This document shows positions 7,346 through 15,736 of a DNA stretch of 19,950 nt, piece after piece. A program made the translations under genes and the position numbers. The DNA comes from an uncultured Ideonella sp. Lineage in GTDB: Bacteria; Pseudomonadota; Gammaproteobacteria; Burkholderiales; Burkholderiaceae. The stretch spans positions 1-19,950 of the forward strand of contig CAMLGG010000075.1 of assembly GCA_946479475.1 (NCBI GenBank), given 5' to 3'. The notes below the pieces were generated by a model that did no database searches, had not been told where the DNA came from, and saw nothing but the letters and a program-made list of their open reading frames with translations. Each line of letters begins with the position of its first letter. Positions within the stretch are counted from its first letter, which is position 1.

Positions 7346-8284
7346 ATGTCTCGTCTCGTGAGCACAGGAACGGTCAAGACCGGTCGCATAGTCCTGCCTC
7401 GTGGCCTTGCACTCGCCGTGGCCGCTGCCTCACTGGCAGTCCCCGGCCCGGCGTCAGCGGCTCTCGTCTCCTACGACGACTTCTCCCTGTCGTATATCCA
7501 ACCCTCCCGCTGGTATGGCGAAGAGGGCAAGCAATATGGCGGGATCAGGGCCGAAAACCAGCGCCTCATCGTCGGCGGGCAACTGAGGATGCAGGCCCGT
7601 GGATGGTCGGACAACTTCTCCAACACCGGGACCAGCACCGTCCGCAACTCGGAGATCATCCAGAAATCCTCGGCGGTGAACACCCTGCGTGCCACGTTGA
7701 CGCCCAGGACAGTGGTGGCCACTGGCTGTACCGCCAACAACAGCCCCAGCCTGGCCCGTGGTCGCTTGTTCGGCTTCTTCTTCAATGCCGGCCAGCCCAT
7801 CCCGGGGAGCAACTACAACGACGTGTTCGCGGGCATCCAGGTCTACCGAGCATCAAACAGCACCGATGATGCGAACGTCCTGCACGTGAGCAGCTTCATC
7901 GGTCAGTGCGCCGACGACTCCTGCATTGCCTCGACGGTACTCAACTCGGCCGACATGGGCACGACCACCGTGGGCACGCCGATCGCACTGCAGGTTGGCT
8001 GGGATCCGGCCAACAACCGTTTCACCTTCCAGCGGGACGCACAAACGGCGATCAACCTGGCCTACACCGTCTCCGACGCCGAGGCCGCATCCTTCCCGGT
8101 CAAGCGGCTGGAGATCAGCAACCAGGTCGCCCACTGCACGGCCTCGCGTCCGGCGGCCAACGCCATCATCGATTTCGACAACGTGCAGACCAACTCGCTG
8201 GCCGGGCAGATCGTCGAGCGCCTGATGACGCCGGCCGCGGACTCCGACATCGCGGTCGACGATGTCGTTGGCCGCGTGAACTGA
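7346..8284 (+). CDS. Secreted protein of unknown function, beta-rich
   Basis: A 312-residue protein I do not recognise. After a basic, rather long N-region (about residues 1-19) comes a hydrophobic core and a cleavage site near PGPASA (about residue 38), so it is exported by Sec. The mature protein has alternating polar and hydrophobic stretches, for example LRMQARGW, RGRLFGFFFNAGQ and NRFTFQRD, with a terminal IIDFDNVQT. This resembles concanavalin-like beta-sandwich proteins, but I see no glycosidase catalytic motif. Four cysteines (128, 188, 193, 264) could form two disulphides. GAGGAG five bases before the ATG supports the start. Its stop is only 4 bp from the stop of the convergent MscS gene. 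Confidence 0.75.
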   Translation: MSRLVSTGTVKTGRIVLPRGLALAVAAASLAVPGPASAALVSYDDFSLSYIQPSRWYGEEGKQYGGIRAENQRLIVGGQLRMQARGWSDNFSNTGTSTVRNSEIIQKSSAVNTLRATLTPRTVVATGCTANNSPSLARGRLFGFFFNAGQPIPGSNYNDVFAGIQVYRASNSTDDANVLHVSSFIGQCADDSCIASTVLNSADMGTTTVGTPIALQVGWDPANNRFTFQRDAQTAINLAYTVSDAEAASFPVKRLEISNQVAHCTASRPAANAIIDFDNVQTNSLAGQIVERLMTPAADSDIAVDDVVGRVN

Positions 8285-8288
8285 ACGC

Positions 8289-9557
8289 TCAGAGCGACCT
8301 GACGACCCGCTGAGGAAAGGGGATCTCCACCCCTTGCGCATTGAGGCAGTCCAGGATCGCCAGGTTGACGTCCGACCTCACGCCGCCCAGGCCGTTCTCG
8401 GGGTCGACGATCCAGAAGTGCACGGCGAGGTTCAAGCCATCGGCCCCGAACTCCGCCAGTTGCACCGACGGTCCCGGATCCTTCAGCACGCGGGGCGTCG
8501 CGGCGACCGCCGCCGCGACCTTTGGCACCAGCGCGCCGAGGTCGGTGCCGTAGGCCACCTGGACCTGCGTCGAAACCAGGACCCTGGGATCGGCGAGCGA
8601 AAGGTTCTCCACCCGCTGGGTGATCAGCATTTCGTTGGGGACGATGGCCTCGCGGCCATTGAGCGCACGGATCACGGTGTAGCGGGTCGCGATGTCGGTG
8701 ATGCGGCCCTCGAATCCGTCGACCTTCACCGTGTCGCCGATGCGCAGCGAGCGCTCGGCCAGGATGACGAAGCCCGAAACGTAGTTGGCGGCCAGCTTCT
8801 GCAGGCCGAAGCCTATGCCGACGCCGATCGCGCCGCCCAGCACCGACAAGGCGGTGAGGTCGATGCCGACCGCCGTCAGCGCGAGCAGCAGCCCGACGAA
8901 GGTGAGCAGCGCCCTCACGACGTTGGCAGCCGCCTTGCGCAGCGAAAGTTGCTCGCCGTAGGCCCCGCGCAGCAGGCGCTGTTCGATGGCTGCCGACACC
9001 CAGAGCACCAGCACGAGAACGAAGCCGGCCGACAACGCGCCTTCCACCAGGTTGCGCACCGTCATCTTGGCGCCGCCGAGCTTCAGGTGGATGTCGTCTA
9101 GCTCGTCCAGCACCACCGGCAGCACGCCGGTGATCCACCCCACGACGGCGAGCCAGGCGAGCCACGAGATCGTGCGTTCGGCCAGCCGCATGACGCGCGA
9201 GTTGGGGAAGGCCGCCGTCAACACCCGGACCGAGAGCCGGATGACCGCGAAGGACAGCAGCACCGGCAGCGCGATCTTGAACACCGCCAGCGGCACCCCC
9301 AGCGCCGGCAACACCCCGCGAGCCGTATAGGCCAGCGCTAGCGCCAGTGCTGGAAAAAGCGCCCCGTCGACGATCCGCCGGCCGAACCAGACCGACTGGG
9401 GGGGCGTTTCGGCACCGCGCAGCAATCGCACGACCGCCCAGGCCAGCGCGAGGCAACCCAGCACGACGGCGATCTCGATCCAGGCACTGGAATGCGAAAG
9501 GGCCGCGAGCAGCTCGTCGAGCGTGACCGCCGGCAGGAGGGAAGTCGGAGTCGCCAT
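8289..9557 (-). CDS. MscS-family mechanosensitive ion channel
   Basis: A 422-residue inner-membrane channel of the small-conductance mechanosensitive family, which opens under membrane tension during hypo-osmotic shock. Several N-terminal hydrophobic helices (from about residue 27 on) precede the conserved pore-lining helix and beta domain: GGAIGVGIGFGLQKLAANYV, then SGFVILAERSLRIGDTVKV and YTVIRALNGREAIVPNEML. The C-terminus ends IPFPQRVV, typical of the family. It is longer than E. coli MscS (286 residues), with extra N-terminal helices as in the YbdG/YnaI-type members. It starts 37 bp after the deacetylase-family gene on the same strand and is probably co-transcribed with it; no clear ribosome binding site precedes the ATG at 9557. 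Confidence 0.92.
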   Translation of the reverse strand: MATPTSLLPAVTLDELLAALSHSSAWIEIAVVLGCLALAWAVVRLLRGAETPPQSVWFGRRIVDGALFPALALALAYTARGVLPALGVPLAVFKIALPVLLSFAVIRLSVRVLTAAFPNSRVMRLAERTISWLAWLAVVGWITGVLPVVLDELDDIHLKLGGAKMTVRNLVEGALSAGFVLVLVLWVSAAIEQRLLRGAYGEQLSLRKAAANVVRALLTFVGLLLALTAVGIDLTALSVLGGAIGVGIGFGLQKLAANYVSGFVILAERSLRIGDTVKVDGFEGRITDIATRYTVIRALNGREAIVPNEMLITQRVENLSLADPRVLVSTQVQVAYGTDLGALVPKVAAAVAATPRVLKDPGPSVQLAEFGADGLNLAVHFWIVDPENGLGGVRSDVNLAILDCLNAQGVEIPFPQRVVRSL

Positions 9558-9594
9558 GCGGCCGATTGTCTCAGCCGTGCGTGCAGCTTTCGGG

Positions 9595-10530
9595 TCAGAC
9601 GTCGGCCAGCACGCGCAAGTGCGCCGCCACGCTGCGCGCCAGCGCGCTCAGCGCATAGCCGCCCTCCAGGCACGAGACGATGCGGCCCTCGGCATGCCGC
9701 CGTGCCACGTCGACGAGCCGGCGGGTGATCCACTCGTAGTCCGCCTCGACCAGGCCGAGCTGGCCCAGGTCGTCTTCCCTATGCGCATCGAAGCCGGCCG
9801 AGACGAACAGCATCTGCGGCCGGAAGGCCTCCAGGCGTGGTATCCAGTTGGCCTCGATCAGCTCGCGCACCTCCAGCCCGCGGGTGTAGGCCGGGATCGG
9901 CAGGTTGACCATGTTGGTGCCCAGGGGCACCCCACCGCTGAACGGATAGAGCTGGTCCTGGAAGAAGCTGGCCATCAGGATGCGGTCGTCGCCGGCCACG
10001 ATGTCTTCGGTGCCGTTGCCATGGTGGACGTCGAAATCGATGATCGCCACGCGCTCCAGGCCCCGCACGTCGAGTGCGTGCCGGGCGGCGATCGCCACGT
10101 TGTTGAAGAAGCAGAAGCCCATCGCGCTCGAGCGTGTCGCGTGGTGCCCCGGGGGCCTGATGGCGCAGAAGGCATTCGATGCGCGCCGGTCGATCACCGC
10201 GTCGGTGGCGGCGACGGCCGCGCCCGCGGCCCGCATGGCGGCCTGCCAGGTCGCGGGGCAGACGGTCGTGTCCGGATCTATCGCGATGTGCTCGCCGTTC
10301 GCCGCCGCCTGCTGCATGAACTCGGCAAGCTCCAGCACGTAGCCCTCGGCATGGGCAAGCGCGAGGTCGGAGGTCTGGGCCAGCGGCGCGTCGAAGCGGG
10401 TGAGGGCCACGTCCAGCCCGGTGGCCAGCAGGTGATCCTCGATGGCGTCCAGCCGGGCCGGGCATTCGGGATGGCCGCGGCCCATGTCGTGGGCCCGGCA
10501 GTCGGGATGCGTGAAGTAGGCAGTGGTCAT
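9595..10530 (-). CDS. Histone deacetylase family amidohydrolase
   Basis: A zinc-dependent deacetylase of the arginase/HDAC fold, 311 residues. Bacterial members act on acetylated polyamines, acetyl-lysine proteins (AcuC type) or other amides; the substrate here is not known. Visible: substrate-side RPPGHHA (His129, His130), GFCFFNNVAIAA, the zinc motif IDFDVHHGNGT (Asp167, His169), the third ligand Asp248 in AGFDAH, and the transition-state tyrosine in LEGGY (Tyr292). The LYPFSGG segment (about 194-200) is typical of HDAH/acetylpolyamine-amidohydrolase-like proteins. All catalytic residues are present. The ATG at 10530 gives the family N-terminus MTTAYFTHPDC; a TTG four codons earlier is less likely. 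It heads a two-gene unit with the MscS channel and diverges from MoxR across 51 bp. Confidence 0.93.
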   Translation of the reverse strand: MTTAYFTHPDCRAHDMGRGHPECPARLDAIEDHLLATGLDVALTRFDAPLAQTSDLALAHAEGYVLELAEFMQQAAANGEHIAIDPDTTVCPATWQAAMRAAGAAVAATDAVIDRRASNAFCAIRPPGHHATRSSAMGFCFFNNVAIAARHALDVRGLERVAIIDFDVHHGNGTEDIVAGDDRILMASFFQDQLYPFSGGVPLGTNMVNLPIPAYTRGLEVRELIEANWIPRLEAFRPQMLFVSAGFDAHREDDLGQLGLVEADYEWITRRLVDVARRHAEGRIVSCLEGGYALSALARSVAAHLRVLADV

Positions 10531-10581
10531 GGGCAGATCCAAGGTCGGCGGGCCACCGTTCTGAGCTATCGTCGTCTCACC

Positions 10582-11511
10582 ATGATCAGCGCCGCCCTGC
10601 AGTCACGATTGACTCAACTGAAGAACCAGATTAGCACGATCGTGGTCGGCAAGGCCCAGCAGATCGACGACAGCATCGCCTGCCTGCTGGCCGGCGGCCA
10701 CCTGCTGATCGAGGACGTGCCGGGCGTGGGCAAGACCACGCTGGCGCACACGCTGGCAGTTTCGCTCGGCCTGCAGTTCGCACGTGCCCAGTTCACGGCC
10801 GACCTGATGCCGACCGACCTCATCGGCGTCTCGGTCTACGAGCGTGCGAAGGAGGAGTTCGTCTTCCACCCCGGCCCCATCTTCGCGCAGGTGCTGCTGG
10901 CCGACGAGATCAACCGGGCCGGCCCCAAGACGCAGAGCGCCTTGCTGGAGGCGATGGAGGAGCACCAGGTCAGCGTGGACGGGCACACCCGGGCACTGCC
11001 GGTGCCCTTCTTCGTCATCGCGACGCAGAACCCGACCGACCAGCTCGGCACCTATCCCCTGCCCGAGAGTCAGCTCGACCGCTTCCTCATGTGCATCACG
11101 CTCGGCTACCCCGACAGCCGGGCCGAGCGGGCCCTGCTGGCCGGGGAGGACCGGCGCGACGCCATCTCGCGCCTGCAGCCGGTCATGAGCCCCCAGGAGC
11201 TGGAGTCCCTCATGGCGGCGGTGCCGCAGGTCCATGCCTCCGACGCCCTGCTGGACTACCTGCAGGCGCTGATCGGCGCCACCCGCTCGGGCCAATGGTT
11301 CGTCGAGGGCATGTCGCCCCGCGCCGGGATCGCCCTGCTGCGGGCCGCGCGGGCACGCGCCCTCATGGCCGGGCGCGAGCACGTGACGCCCGATGACCTC
11401 CAGGCCTTGCTTCCGCAGGCGATCGCCCACCGCCTGGTGCCGGTGCCGGGCGCCGGCCGCGGCCGGCGCGAGCAGGTGCGCGCCATGCTCGAGGCGGTTG
11501 CCTTGCCCTGA
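10582..11511 (+). CDS. MoxR-family AAA+ ATPase
   Basis: A 309-residue AAA+ ATPase of the MoxR family, thought to act as a chaperone with DUF58 and von Willebrand-type partners. Walker A is in EDVPGVGKTTLA (about 44-55), Walker B in VLLADEINRAGPKTQ (104-118), sensor 1 in FFVIATQNP, and the arginine-finger region in LPESQLDRF. The C-terminal lid contains MSPRAGIALLRAARA. The frame is open far upstream, but that part lies antisense to the deacetylase gene; ATG 10582 gives the family N-terminus. It begins a run of four closely spaced genes, with DUF58 nine bases downstream behind an AGGAG site. Confidence 0.95.
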   Translation: MISAALQSRLTQLKNQISTIVVGKAQQIDDSIACLLAGGHLLIEDVPGVGKTTLAHTLAVSLGLQFARAQFTADLMPTDLIGVSVYERAKEEFVFHPGPIFAQVLLADEINRAGPKTQSALLEAMEEHQVSVDGHTRALPVPFFVIATQNPTDQLGTYPLPESQLDRFLMCITLGYPDSRAERALLAGEDRRDAISRLQPVMSPQELESLMAAVPQVHASDALLDYLQALIGATRSGQWFVEGMSPRAGIALLRAARARALMAGREHVTPDDLQALLPQAIAHRLVPVPGAGRGRREQVRAMLEAVALP

Positions 11512-11520
11512 GGAGCCGGG

Positions 11521-12480
11521 ATGTTGAAGGCGCTGCGCCGCCGCATCAGCCGCTGGTGGGAGGGCCGGCACCGGCCGTCCGAACAGTGGCACCTGACCCA
11601 GCGCAACATCTACATCGTCCCCACGCGTGCCGGCCTGGCCTTCGGCACCTTGCTGGTCCTGCTGCTGGTGGCTTCGATCAACTACCAGCTCAACCTGGGC
11701 TATGCGCTCACCTTCCTCCTGGCGGGCAGCGCCCTGGCCTCCATGCACATGACGCACAACAGCCTGCGCGGCCTGACGCTGCACGTGCGCCCCGCCACGG
11801 CCGTCTTCGCCGGCGACCGGGCGACACTCGAGGTCGTGGTGACCAATCCAGGCCCGGCCCGGCACGGGCTGGGCTTCGGCGTCCGGGACGCGCGGCCTCC
11901 GACACGACTGGCGTACGCCGAGATCGGCCCTTCCGGGCAGACCACGGTGGCCATCGGCCTGCTGGCCGAGCGGCGCGGCCTGCATCCCCTTCCGCTGCTC
12001 CGGATCGAGACCCGCTTCCCCTTCGGCCTGTTCCGCGCCTGGTCGTTGTGGCGGCCGGCGGGTGAGCTATGCGTCTATCCCCGCCCGGAGCAGCCCGCTG
12101 CGGCGCTGCCGGCGTCGGCCGCGGTGGCCGGCGGCCCGGTACCGCGTCGGGCGAGCGGTGCCGGCGGTGAGTTCGAGGGCCTGCGGCCCTGGCGGCGCGG
12201 GGACAGCTTGCGCCAGGTGGCGTGGAAGAAGCTCGCCCACCACGGCGAGCTGGTCAGCCGCGAAAGTCGCGAATCCGCCCGGCGCGAGCTCTGGCTGGAC
12301 TGGGCGCAGGCCCGGCAGCCGGACACCGAGACCCGCCTGTCCCGCCTGGCCGCCTGGGTCCTGGCGGCCGATGCCCAGGGCGTGGCCTACGGCCTGCGCC
12401 TGCCGGGTCGCGAACTGGCACCGGCCGACGGCGCGGCCCACCGGCACGCTGCGCTTGCGGCCCTGGCCACCTGGCCTTGA
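11521..12480 (+). CDS. DUF58 domain membrane protein
   Basis: A 319-residue protein of the DUF58 family, usually encoded beside MoxR ATPases and TgpA-like transglutaminases. Two hydrophobic helices at about residues 38-51 (GLAFGTLLVLLLVA) and 58-72 (LGYALTFLLAGSALA) anchor it in the membrane. The diagnostic DUF58 segment is FEGLRPWRRGDSLRQVAWK (about 219-237), followed by LVSRE; the region after it resembles a von Willebrand A-like fold. The start at 11521 has AGGAG six bases upstream, overlapping the end of moxR. Its stop is three bases from the next ATG, so translation is probably coupled. Confidence 0.92.
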   Translation: MLKALRRRISRWWEGRHRPSEQWHLTQRNIYIVPTRAGLAFGTLLVLLLVASINYQLNLGYALTFLLAGSALASMHMTHNSLRGLTLHVRPATAVFAGDRATLEVVVTNPGPARHGLGFGVRDARPPTRLAYAEIGPSGQTTVAIGLLAERRGLHPLPLLRIETRFPFGLFRAWSLWRPAGELCVYPRPEQPAAALPASAAVAGGPVPRRASGAGGEFEGLRPWRRGDSLRQVAWKKLAHHGELVSRESRESARRELWLDWAQARQPDTETRLSRLAAWVLAADAQGVAYGLRLPGRELAPADGAAHRHAALAALATWP

Positions 12481-12483
12481 AGC

Positions 12484-14544
12484 ATGGACCGACCGAGCGC
12501 CCTTCATCGCCTGGCGTCGTGGCGCCCCGCGGGCCGCGAGACGCGGGACACGCTGTTCATGCTGGTCGTGATCGCCTGGACCATCGCGCCGCATCTCCTG
12601 CGCTTGAGCGCCTGGGTCGGCGTCCTGTGCCTGGTGGTGCTGCTCTGGCGCGGCTCGCTCGCGCTGCGGCAGGCGACGCTGCCGAGCCGCTGGTGGCTGG
12701 TCGCCATCCTGGCGATCGCAGCCGGCCTCACGCTGTGGACGCAGCGGACGCTCTTCGGCAAGGACGCCGGGGTGACCTTGCTCGTCGTCCTGATGGCGCT
12801 CAAGACGCTCGAGCTGCGCGCCCGGCGGGATGCCCTGGTCGTCTTCTTCCTCGGCTTCTTCCTGGTGCTGACGCAGTTCCTGTACTCGCAGTCGCTGGGC
12901 ACGGCGCTGGCGATGGGCCTGTCGGTCTGGGGCTGGCTGACCGCATTGACCCTGGCCCACATGCCGGCCGGGCGCCCGCGGCTGGCCGAAGCCGCGGGCC
13001 TGGCGGGCCGCGCGGCCCTCATCGGCACGCCCGTGATGGTGGCCCTGTTCCTGCTCTTCCCGCGCATCGGGCCGCTGTGGGCCATGCCCGGCGGCAGCGC
13101 GAAGACGGGCCTGTCCGACAACCTGCGGCTGGGTGACGTGGCGGAGCTGGCCAACAGCGAGGACATCGCCTTCCGTCTGCGATTCGAGGGCCGCTCGCCT
13201 CCGGCCGAGGCGTTGTACTTTCGCGGCCCCGTGCTGTCGGAGTACGACGGCCGGCAGTGGCGTGCCAACGCCTTCACGCCGCCGGCGGTTGCGCCGGCCA
13301 CACCCACGCGCCCGAAATCGGTCTACCGCTACGAGATGACGCTCGAGCCGCTGCGCATCCCGTGGCTGCCGCTGCTCGAAGGCACCCGGACGATGCCCGA
13401 GGCCACGCCGGCGCTGGTCGGCCTGCCCGGCCAGCCGGACACCGAGGGACAGTGGAAGCTGCCGCGTCCGCTGACGGAGCGGGTGATTCTGAAAGCCGAA
13501 GCCGACCTGCTGACGCCGCCGGCGAGCGAGCTGCGGCCGTTCGAGCGCCGGATGCTGCTCTTCCTGCCAGGAGGCCGGCACCCGCGCACACGCGCATGGG
13601 CCGCCGAGCTGCGCAATCGGCCTGCGCTGCACGAAGCCGACGCGAACACACTGGCCCGCGCCGTGCTGCAGCACATCCGCAACAGCTCGTTCGTCTACAC
13701 GCTCGAGCCGGGCCGGTATGGCGACGATCCGATCGACGAGTTCTGGCTCGATCGTCGCGAAGGATTCTGCGAGCACTACGCCGCCTCCTTCGTCGTGGTG
13801 ATGCGGGCCCTCGGCGTGCCGGCCCGCATCGTGACCGGCTACCAGGGCAGCGACTTCCTGCCGGTCGATGGCTACTACGCCGTGCGGCAGAGCCATGCCC
13901 ATGCCTGGGCCGAGTACTGGCAGGCCGGCCAGGGCTGGGTGCGGGCCGATCCGACCGGCGCGGTGGCCCCCGAACGCATCCGGCGCAGCCAGGCCTTGGA
14001 GCCGGCTCCCGGGTTCTTCGGCGGCGCGCTGCAGGCCGTCAGCCCGGACATGCGGCTGCAGTGGCGCCGGTGGATCGAGGCGCTGGACAACCGCTGGAAC
14101 CAGTGGATCCTCGGCTATGGCAAGCGAGAGCAGTTCGACCTGCTCTCGCAACTCGGGGTGCAGTCGCCCGACCTGCTGTCGCTGGCTCGCCTGCTGGTCG
14201 CGCTCGTCGTTGCGGTGGGCGTCGCCGGCGCGGCGTGGGCCTGGTTCGATGCCCGCCGGCTCGGCCCCTGGCAACGCCTGCAGCAGCGCATCGCGCGCCA
14301 GTTGCTTCGCCTGGGCATCGAGGCCCGGCCCAGCGACACGCTCGCCACGCTGGCGCGCCGCCTGCAGGACCAATGCGGCTCCAGCGCCGATGCAGCCGTG
14401 CGTGCCCTTCTCGCGCTCGAGTCGCATCGCTACGGCCGGCCGGGCCGCGCCGGCTCCCCTGCGGGCTGGTGGCGTGACTTTCGCGACGCGATCGGGCGGG
14501 CACGCACCGTTGCCGCGCCCGAGGGAGGCCACGCCCCTCGATAA
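12484..14544 (+). CDS. tgpA: TgpA-like transglutaminase (DUF3488-transglutaminase-DUF4129)
   Basis: A 686-residue inner-membrane protein. An N-terminal DUF3488 block of about six helices (residues 24-200) is followed by a periplasmic transglutaminase-like domain with an intact Cys-His-Asp triad: Cys429 in EGFCEHYAASF, His473 in SHAHAWAEYW and Asp489 in VRADPTGAV. A helix at about 556-575 leads to a cytoplasmic DUF4129-like tail. The layout and size match TgpA of Pseudomonas aeruginosa, where the gene is reported essential and linked to envelope integrity. The true substrate is unknown. It starts three bases after the DUF58 stop with no clear ribosome binding site, indicating translational coupling. 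The TAA stop is seven bases before mltB. Confidence 0.93.
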   Translation: MDRPSALHRLASWRPAGRETRDTLFMLVVIAWTIAPHLLRLSAWVGVLCLVVLLWRGSLALRQATLPSRWWLVAILAIAAGLTLWTQRTLFGKDAGVTLLVVLMALKTLELRARRDALVVFFLGFFLVLTQFLYSQSLGTALAMGLSVWGWLTALTLAHMPAGRPRLAEAAGLAGRAALIGTPVMVALFLLFPRIGPLWAMPGGSAKTGLSDNLRLGDVAELANSEDIAFRLRFEGRSPPAEALYFRGPVLSEYDGRQWRANAFTPPAVAPATPTRPKSVYRYEMTLEPLRIPWLPLLEGTRTMPEATPALVGLPGQPDTEGQWKLPRPLTERVILKAEADLLTPPASELRPFERRMLLFLPGGRHPRTRAWAAELRNRPALHEADANTLARAVLQHIRNSSFVYTLEPGRYGDDPIDEFWLDRREGFCEHYAASFVVVMRALGVPARIVTGYQGSDFLPVDGYYAVRQSHAHAWAEYWQAGQGWVRADPTGAVAPERIRRSQALEPAPGFFGGALQAVSPDMRLQWRRWIEALDNRWNQWILGYGKREQFDLLSQLGVQSPDLLSLARLLVALVVAVGVAGAAWAWFDARRLGPWQRLQQRIARQLLRLGIEARPSDTLATLARRLQDQCGSSADAAVRALLALESHRYGRPGRAGSPAGWWRDFRDAIGRARTVAAPEGGHAPR

Positions 14545-14551
14545 TCGCGGG

Positions 14552-15736
14552 ATGCGATTTCCCGCCGCCGGCCGCAAGAGGCTGGCCACTGCTTCATTGA
14601 TCGCGCTGGCCTGCCTGCTGGGCGTCGATTCGTCCGTCGCCGCACAGGCTGCCAAGTCCAAGGCGCGGGCTCCCACCGTCCGGTCCGACAGCGCGCCGGA
14701 CGTGGTGGTCTACGGCCAGCGCGAGGACGTGACCGCCTTCGCCCGCCAGGTCGCCGAGCGCCAGGGGCTGGACCCGGAGTGGACGATCGCCCAGCTCGCG
14801 CAGGCCCGCTACCAGCCCAGCGTGGCCAAGCTGGTGATGCCGCCGCCTACCGTCACCGCCAAGAACTGGGCGGCCTATCGCAGCCGATTCGTCGAGCCGC
14901 AACGCATACGCGAAGGCTTGCGCTGGTGGCAGGAACAGGAGCCCTGGCTGAAGCAGGCCGAGCAGCGCTGGGGCGTGCCTCCGGAACTCATCGTGTCCAT
15001 TGTCGGCGTCGAGACGTTCTACGGCCGTATCACGGGCGGATTCAAGGTGATCGACGCACTGGCGACCCTCAGCTTCGACTTTCCGAGCGGCCGCTCCGAC
15101 CGCAGCGGCTTCTACCGCGAGGAACTCGAGGCCTTCCTGCGCTGGTGCTCCGACGAGGGCCGCGACCCGCAGTCGGTCAAGGGCTCGTACGCCGGCGCCA
15201 TGGGGCTGCCGCAGTTCATGCCGAGCACCTTGCGCCGCTACGCGATCGATTTCGATGCCGATGGCCGCATCGACCTCGAAGCCAGCGGCGCCGATGTCGT
15301 CGGCAGCGTCGGCCACTACTTCGCGCAGCACGGATGGGAGAGCGGGATGCCCGCGTACTTCTCCGTCACCCCGCCGGCCGACATCGAACAGCGCGCCCGC
15401 CTGCTGGTGCCCGACATCCTGCCGAGCTTCACCTCGGCGCAGATGGCCGAGGCCGGGGCCAGGCTCGACGAAGCCGGCCGCGCCCACGAAGGGCCGCTCG
15501 CCCTCGTCCAGCTTTTCAATGGCGACGACGAACCGAGCTACGTCGCCGGGACGCGCAACTTCTACGTCGTCACCCGCTACAACTGGTCCAGCTACTACGC
15601 GATGGCGGTGATCGAACTGGCCCGGGCCCTGAAGCAGATGCGCCCGCCGGCAACGGACGCGACGCCGCCGAAGGATCAGGAGATGGCGTTGCCAGCGCGT
15701 TTCTCAGACGGGCAGCCAGCTGCCCCCGGCAGCTAG
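14552..15736 (+). CDS. mltB: Lytic murein transglycosylase B
   Basis: A 394-residue glycan-cleaving enzyme that cuts peptidoglycan MurNAc-GlcNAc bonds, leaving 1,6-anhydro ends. Residues 1-30 are an export signal; LIALAC (Cys21) is a poor lipobox because of Leu at -2, so lipoprotein or soluble periplasmic form is open. The catalytic Glu154 is in IVGVETFYGRITG; other MltB motifs are LSFDFPSGR, SYAGAMGLPQFMPST and RYNWSSYYAMAV. ATG 14552 is chosen because upstream frame lies inside tgpA. GATAAT at 14540-14545 overlaps the tgpA stop and resembles a -10 element, so an added, nearly leaderless promoter is possible. It is probably the last gene of the moxR unit. Its last 33 bases overlap the convergent ATPase gene. 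Confidence 0.94.
   Translation: MRFPAAGRKRLATASLIALACLLGVDSSVAAQAAKSKARAPTVRSDSAPDVVVYGQREDVTAFARQVAERQGLDPEWTIAQLAQARYQPSVAKLVMPPPTVTAKNWAAYRSRFVEPQRIREGLRWWQEQEPWLKQAEQRWGVPPELIVSIVGVETFYGRITGGFKVIDALATLSFDFPSGRSDRSGFYREELEAFLRWCSDEGRDPQSVKGSYAGAMGLPQFMPSTLRRYAIDFDADGRIDLEASGADVVGSVGHYFAQHGWESGMPAYFSVTPPADIEQRARLLVPDILPSFTSAQMAEAGARLDEAGRAHEGPLALVQLFNGDDEPSYVAGTRNFYVVTRYNWSSYYAMAVIELARALKQMRPPATDATPPKDQEMALPARFSDGQPAAPGS

Noticed and set aside
9523..10581. Long upstream extension of the MoxR frame
   Set aside because: The extension lies antisense to the deacetylase gene and does not resemble MoxR. The family N-terminus begins at ATG 10582.
13868..14551. Upstream extension of the mltB frame through tgpA
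   Set aside because: Out-of-frame shadow of tgpA. The signal peptide begins at ATG 14552.
12067..14676. 869-codon open frame on the minus strand, opposite the DUF58 and tgpA genes
   Set aside because: It crosses the ends of three genes with clear protein families on the plus strand. Its composition (Arg, Gln, Ala, His rich) is typical of antisense shadow in GC-rich DNA.
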